This document shows positions 60,186-64,000 of a DNA stretch of 64,000 nucleotides, piece by piece. The number at the start of each line of letters is the position of its first letter. The stretch's first letter is position 1. A program made the translations under genes and the position numbers. Source of the DNA: Achromobacter anxifer (GTDB taxonomy: Bacteria; Pseudomonadota; Gammaproteobacteria; Burkholderiales; Burkholderiaceae_B); assembly GCF_903652925.1 (NCBI RefSeq), contig NZ_CAHLAR010000006.1, positions 372,001 through 436,000 of the forward strand. The letters are read 5' to 3'. The notes under the pieces were generated by a model. That model made no database searches. It saw only the letters and a list, made by a program, of their open reading frames with translations, and was not told the DNA's origin.

Positions 60186-62042
60186 TTACGAGGCCGCGCG
60201 GGCGCCTGAAGGGCGTTCCGGACGCAGGCGTCTGTCCGTATCGTAAGGGAAAAATTCTTCAATCCTGCCTTGCGCAACATGGTTGCGGCAGGCCTGCCAC
60301 CACTCCGGTTCCAGCAGGTCGGCATGGTGACGCATGAAGGCGCCGCGCACGCGCGGGTCGCCCAGCAGAAAGCGTCCGAATTCCTCGGGGAAGACATCAT
60401 TCGGACCAATCGCATACCAGGGCTCGGACGCCAGCTCCGCCTCTTCGTTGGGAGCGGGCGGGATGCGCCGGAAATTCATCTCGGTCATGCGCTGGATTTC
60501 GTCGTAGTCGTAGAAAACGACGCGGCCCAGGCGCGTGACGCCGAAGTTCTTGTAAAGCATGTCGCCGGGGAAGATATTGGCGGCGGCCAGCTGCCGGATG
60601 GCGTCCCCGTATTCGCGCACGGCCGGATCCAGCAGCGCGTCCGGCGCCTGGCGCAGATAGATGTTCAGCGGCGTCATGCGCCGTTCGATGTAGACATGGC
60701 GGATGACCACCGTGTCCCCGGTTTCCTCTATCAGGCTGGGCACCAGGCGGCGCAGCTCTTCCAGCAGCGCCGGCGCGAAGCGCGCGCGCGGCAGCGCCAC
60801 CTGTGAGTATTCCCAGGTGTCAGCCATGCGGCCGACGCGGTCGTGCAGCTTCACCATCTGGTACTTGCGGCGCACGGTGGCATGGTCCATGCCGTCCTTG
60901 TCGATGCGGTCCTTGATCAGCTTGAACACGTAGGGATAGGACGGCAGCGTGAACACGCACATCACCATGCCCTTGATGCCGGGGGCGATGTCGAAGGCGT
61001 CGCGCGAATGCGCCAGATGGTGCAGGAAGTCGCGGTAGAACAGCGTCTTGCCCTGCTTCTGCAGGCCGATCATGGTGTAGAGCTCGGCCTTGGGCTTGCG
61101 CGGCAGCAGGCTGGACAGGAAGTTCACCACCGCGGCCGGCGTTTCCATGTCCACCAGGAAATAGGCGCGCGTGAAGCTGAACAGCGTGCTCAGGTCGTCG
61201 GCGCCCAACAGCAGCGCGTCCAGCACGACCTGGCCCGCCGGGTTGCGCATCAGCGCCACCGCGAAGGGATACACCGTGCCCTGGTTGATCAGGCGGCCGA
61301 CGATGTAGGCGCCCTTGTTGCGGAAGAACAGCGAGCCCAGCGCGTGGATCTGGCAGTCGCTGGCGATGCGGCGGCCGACGTGGCGCGGCAGGATGGCGCG
61401 CAGTTGCTTGACCGCGGCGCGCGCCAGCAGCCGCGTGTCGCGCGGCAGGTCCTCGAAGGGCAGCGCCAGGCCGAAGTCCGCCACCATGCGGATCAGGCTT
61501 TTTTCCAGCCCGTCCGTGGCCGGGTAGTACACCCGGTACGAGGGGATGCTGCTGTCCAGGTAATCGGTGGCAATGGCCGGACGCACGAACAGGAAGGCGT
61601 TGTGGAAATAGTCGCGATGCAGGATGCGGCAGGACACCGAGTTGAAGAAGGTCTCGGCGCATTCGGGCTGGCGGTGATCCGCCAGCAGGCTCACGAACTC
61701 CTGCTTGATCTGCTGCCAGAACGCGGTCTGCTCGTCGCTCAAGGCGGGCGCGGCGCTGCCGTTGGCGCCGACCGCGCCTTCCGGGCGGCCGCGCAGCACG
61801 CCTTCGAGCTGGGTGGCGCATTCGCGCACCCGCATGTCGTAGTACTCGATGCGCTCGCGCGACAGGCGCTGGATGCCGTGCCAGTCGCCGGATTCGTACA
61901 GCGCCTTGGCGCGCTGGGCGCTGTAGCGGAATAGCGCGTAGTGGCGGTCGAAGCCCGCCAGGATCAGCCGCGCGACGTCCAGCGGCGAGGGGCCCGGGGC
62001 GGGCGCCTGTTCGATGTGCTGGACGTCGGACATGCGGATCAT
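60186..62042 (-). CDS. aceK: Isocitrate dehydrogenase kinase/phosphatase
   Basis: A bifunctional enzyme of 618 residues that phosphorylates (inactivates) and dephosphorylates isocitrate dehydrogenase. It steers isocitrate into the glyoxylate shunt when acetyl-CoA units are the carbon source. It shows FDRHYALFRYSAQRAKALYE at the start, YTMIGLQKQGKTLFYRDFLHHL (ATP loop; matches the AceK GxxKxGKT-like turn) and GRVVFYDYDEIQRMTEMNFRRIPP at the C-terminus. It lies inside the leucine catabolic operon: 11 bp after ivd, 35 bp before the thiolase. The ATG at 62042 is used; 62033 is an alternative. Confidence 0.93.
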   Translation of the reverse strand: MIRMSDVQHIEQAPAPGPSPLDVARLILAGFDRHYALFRYSAQRAKALYESGDWHGIQRLSRERIEYYDMRVRECATQLEGVLRGRPEGAVGANGSAAPALSDEQTAFWQQIKQEFVSLLADHRQPECAETFFNSVSCRILHRDYFHNAFLFVRPAIATDYLDSSIPSYRVYYPATDGLEKSLIRMVADFGLALPFEDLPRDTRLLARAAVKQLRAILPRHVGRRIASDCQIHALGSLFFRNKGAYIVGRLINQGTVYPFAVALMRNPAGQVVLDALLLGADDLSTLFSFTRAYFLVDMETPAAVVNFLSSLLPRKPKAELYTMIGLQKQGKTLFYRDFLHHLAHSRDAFDIAPGIKGMVMCVFTLPSYPYVFKLIKDRIDKDGMDHATVRRKYQMVKLHDRVGRMADTWEYSQVALPRARFAPALLEELRRLVPSLIEETGDTVVIRHVYIERRMTPLNIYLRQAPDALLDPAVREYGDAIRQLAAANIFPGDMLYKNFGVTRLGRVVFYDYDEIQRMTEMNFRRIPPAPNEEAELASEPWYAIGPNDVFPEEFGRFLLGDPRVRGAFMRHHADLLEPEWWQACRNHVAQGRIEEFFPYDTDRRLRPERPSGARAAS

Positions 62043-62053
62043 GGCGGCGTCGC

Positions 62054-63232
62054 TCAGGCGGTTTCGTTGAAGAGTTCGCGGCCGATCAGCATGCGGCGGA
62101 TTTCGCTGGTGCCGGCGCCGATCTCGTAGAGCTTGGCGTCGCGCCAAAGGCGGCCCACCGGGTACTCGTTGATGTAGCCGTTGCCGCCCAGGATCTGCAC
62201 GCCCTCGCCTGCCATCCAGGTGGCTTTCTCGGCGGTGTACAGGATCAGCGCGGCGCAGTCCTTGCGCACCTGGCGCACGTGCTCGGCGCCCAGGCGGTCC
62301 AGGTTCTTGCCGACCTGGTAGCAGAAGGCGCGGCTGGCCTGCAGCGTGGTGTACAGGTCCGCGACCTTGCCCTGGATCAGCTGGAATTCGCCGATGGCCT
62401 GGCCGAACTGCTTGCGGTCATGGATATAGGGGACGACCACGTCCATCACGGCCTGCATGATGCCGACCGGGCCGCCGGACAGCACGGCGCGCTCGTAGTC
62501 CAGGCCGCTCATCAGCACCTTGACGCCGCCGTTGACCTGGCCCAGCACGTTCTCTTCGGGAATCTCGCAGTCCTGGAACACCAGCTCGCCGGTGTGGCTG
62601 CCGCGCATGCCCAGCTTGTCCAGCTTCTGCGCCACGGAAAAGCCCTTGAAGCCCTTTTCCACCAGGAAGGCGGTGATGCCGCGCTGGTGGGCCTCGGGGT
62701 CGGTCTTGGCGTAGACCACCAGGGTGTCGGCGTCGGGGCCGTTGGTGATCCACATCTTGGTGCCGTTCAGCACGTAGCGGTCGCCCTTCTTGTCGGCACG
62801 CAGCTTCATGCTGACCACGTCGGAACCGGCGCCCGGCTCGCTCATGGCCAGGGCGCCCACGTGTTCGCCGGAAATCAGCTTGGGCAGGTATTTGGCCTTC
62901 TGGGCGGCGGTGCCGTTGCGGTTGATCTGGTTCACGCACAGATTGGAGTGCGCGCCGTAGGACAGACCGATGGACGCGCTGGCGCGGGAGATTTCCTCCA
63001 TCACGACCATGTGGGCCAGATAGCCCATTTTTGCGCCGCCGTATTCCTCGTCGGCCGTCATGCCCAGCACGCCGAGGTCGCCGAATTTGCGCCAGAGATC
63101 CATGGGGAACTGGTCGCTGCGGTCGACTTCTGCGGCGCGCGGCGCGATCTCGGCCAGTGCGAAATTACGCACCGCGTCGCGCAGCATGTCCAGATCTTCG
63201 CCCAGGTCGAAGTTCAGGCCGGGAAGGTTCAT
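62054..63232 (-). CDS. ivd: Isovaleryl-CoA dehydrogenase
   Basis: A 392-residue acyl-CoA dehydrogenase that oxidises isovaleryl-CoA to 3-methylcrotonyl-CoA with FAD, passing electrons to ETF. It shows [38 protein letters not shown] (FAD/substrate region), [32 protein letters not shown] and a C-terminal [21 protein letters not shown]. The identity rests on the mcc neighbours and strong overall similarity to LiuA/IVD. It heads the operon, with a LiuR-type palindrome 122 bp upstream of its ATG. Confidence 0.93.
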   Translation of the reverse strand: MNLPGLNFDLGEDLDMLRDAVRNFALAEIAPRAAEVDRSDQFPMDLWRKFGDLGVLGMTADEEYGGAKMGYLAHMVVMEEISRASASIGLSYGAHSNLCVNQINRNGTAAQKAKYLPKLISGEHVGALAMSEPGAGSDVVSMKLRADKKGDRYVLNGTKMWITNGPDADTLVVYAKTDPEAHQRGITAFLVEKGFKGFSVAQKLDKLGMRGSHTGELVFQDCEIPEENVLGQVNGGVKVLMSGLDYERAVLSGGPVGIMQAVMDVVVPYIHDRKQFGQAIGEFQLIQGKVADLYTTLQASRAFCYQVGKNLDRLGAEHVRQVRKDCAALILYTAEKATWMAGEGVQILGGNGYINEYPVGRLWRDAKLYEIGAGTSEIRRMLIGRELFNETA

Positions 63233-63353
63233 CGCTGTCTCCGTGATAGTAGGTACTTACTATTTTTTGGGCGCCTGTGTCCGGCGCCAGCTTGCCGCGC
63301 GTGGCTCATGATGCGCCGATCGGCCATCGCTGCGCAATGATGCACTGCAAATA

Positions 63354-63373
63354 TTACGTTTACGTAAACGTAA
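63354..63373. promoter_or_regulatory. Probable LiuR operator, perfect 20-bp palindrome
   Basis: TTACGTTTACGTAAACGTAA is a perfect palindrome in the 246-bp gap between ivd and the divergent amidohydrolase gene. MerR-family LiuR sites upstream of leucine/isovalerate operons have the same TTTACGTxxACGTAAA style. It should repress ivd until branched-chain acyl-CoA accumulates. No liuR gene is in the window. Confidence 0.75.
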
Positions 63374-63478
63374 ATTGGAGTCGGGTTATCCCTAGGTAAT
63401 TCCGGGTTGCCTGGGGAGTTGCGCTGGGTAACATGCCAGCCGATCCTTGAATCCTGAATCATTGCGACGGAGTCTGCC

Positions 63479-64000
63479 GTGCTCGAACTATCCAATCTGG
63501 ACGAAATTGTGGCGCTGCGGCGCGATATCCACATGCACCCGGAGCTTTGCTACGAAGAGCACCGCACGGCCAAGGTCGTGGCGGACACGCTGCGCGGCTG
63601 GGGCATCGAAACCCACACCGGCATCGCCAAGACCGGCGTGGTCGGCGTGATCAAGCGTGGCGCCTCGGACCGCGCCATCATGCTGCGCGCCGACATGGAC
63701 GCGCTGCCCATGCAGGAAGAAAACCAGTTCGAGCACCGCTCGCGCCACGACGGCAAGATGCACGGCTGCGGCCATGACGGCCACACCGCCATGCTGCTGG
63801 CCGCCGCGCGCCACCTTCAGACCGAAGGCGGCTTCGACGGCACCGTATACCTGTGCTTCCAGCCGGCCGAGGAAGGCGGCGCGGGCGCTCGCGCCATGAT
63901 CCAGGACGGGTTGTTCGAGCGCTTCCCCTGCGAGGCCGTGTTCGGCATGCACAATTGGCCGGGCTTGCCCGCCGGGTCCTTCGGCGTCTGTGCCGGCCCG
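63479..64000 (+). CDS. M20 family amidohydrolase (hippurate hydrolase-like), N-terminal part
   Basis: The first 174 codons of a gene that continues beyond the right edge. It shows LRRDIHMHPELCYEEHRTAKVV, MLRADMDALPMQEEN (metal-binding region), MHGCGHDGHTAMLLAAARHL (Cys and His metal ligands) and FQPAEEGGAGARAMIQDG (catalytic Glu pair). This is the M20D/hippurate hydrolase pattern: hydrolysis of N-acyl amino acids or similar amides with two metals, in the cytoplasm. The start is GTG at 63479 with CGGAG upstream. It shares its upstream region with ivd and the LiuR-type palindrome, so co-regulation is possible. Confidence 0.88.
   Translation, partial: MLELSNLDEIVALRRDIHMHPELCYEEHRTAKVVADTLRGWGIETHTGIAKTGVVGVIKRGASDRAIMLRADMDALPMQEENQFEHRSRHDGKMHGCGHDGHTAMLLAAARHLQTEGGFDGTVYLCFQPAEEGGAGARAMIQDGLFERFPCEAVFGMHNWPGLPAGSFGVCAGP

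Noticed and set aside
63354-63373. Palindrome as a terminator
   Set aside because: It has no T run and lies between two divergent start codons, so an operator is the better reading.

Overview
The window is high-GC betaproteobacterial chromosome, almost certainly Achromobacter or a close Alcaligenaceae relative. The clearest pointer is 10948..12087. Its protein matches, as I remember it, the D-threonine aldolase described from Alcaligenes (Achromobacter) xylosoxidans, including the PLP lysine at residue 59. Bug-type substrate-binding proteins, a TAXI-TRAP transporter, many LysR regulators and a leucine-degradation operon fit the same group.

Layout. 1..18 kb is ordinary chromosome: the end of an ABC substrate-binding gene, topB, a large DUF2157-type membrane protein, gluQ, smg, a TAXI-TRAP transporter divergent from D-threonine aldolase, small envelope/stress proteins (entericidin, CsbD), a PAS-LuxR regulator, a Bug protein, an ArgD-like aminotransferase and a YegP protein. 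18..28 kb is an accessory island of visibly lower GC. It holds a Fic protein with a degenerate active site and an operator-like repeat cluster, an IS4-family (IS10-like) element, a MazG-like gene remnant, and a tight minus-strand four-gene operon: DNA N6-adenine methyltransferase, phosphoribosyltransferase-like protein, ORC/CDC6-like P-loop ATPase and an unrecognised 309-residue protein. A trypsin-like peptidase follows. Four good copies and one degenerate copy of a roughly 25-bp repeat bracket the operon. It is the best candidate here for an undescribed or barely described conflict (anti-phage) system.

28..37 kb is a mixed stress/accessory stretch: a structured leader with a small protein, an acetyltransferase, a Met-rich secreted protein, a DUF883-like protein, a P-type ATPase lacking the usual N-terminal domain, small envelope proteins and unknown genes. 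37..45 kb is metabolic and efflux genes: isochorismatase-like hydrolase, Tat-exported agmatine deiminase-like protein with divergent LysR, SDR, and two MFS exporters.

45..55 kb is a catabolic cluster in two divergent arms. The left arm is a UGSC-family protein, its partner, a CoA transferase and a Bug protein. The right arm is hydantoinase B and A type genes with an AraC regulator. A LysR regulator flanks the left arm. The substrate is unknown, but binding protein, CoA activation and hydantoinase-like enzymes suggest uptake and breakdown of a carboxylate or amide.

55..64 kb is leucine/isovalerate catabolism on the minus strand: ivd, aceK, an acetyl-CoA acetyltransferase, mccB and mccA. A perfect 20-bp palindrome of LiuR type lies upstream of ivd. 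A divergent M20 amidohydrolase runs off the right edge. No tRNA, rRNA or CRISPR array was seen. All family assignments come from reading motifs; no database search was possible.
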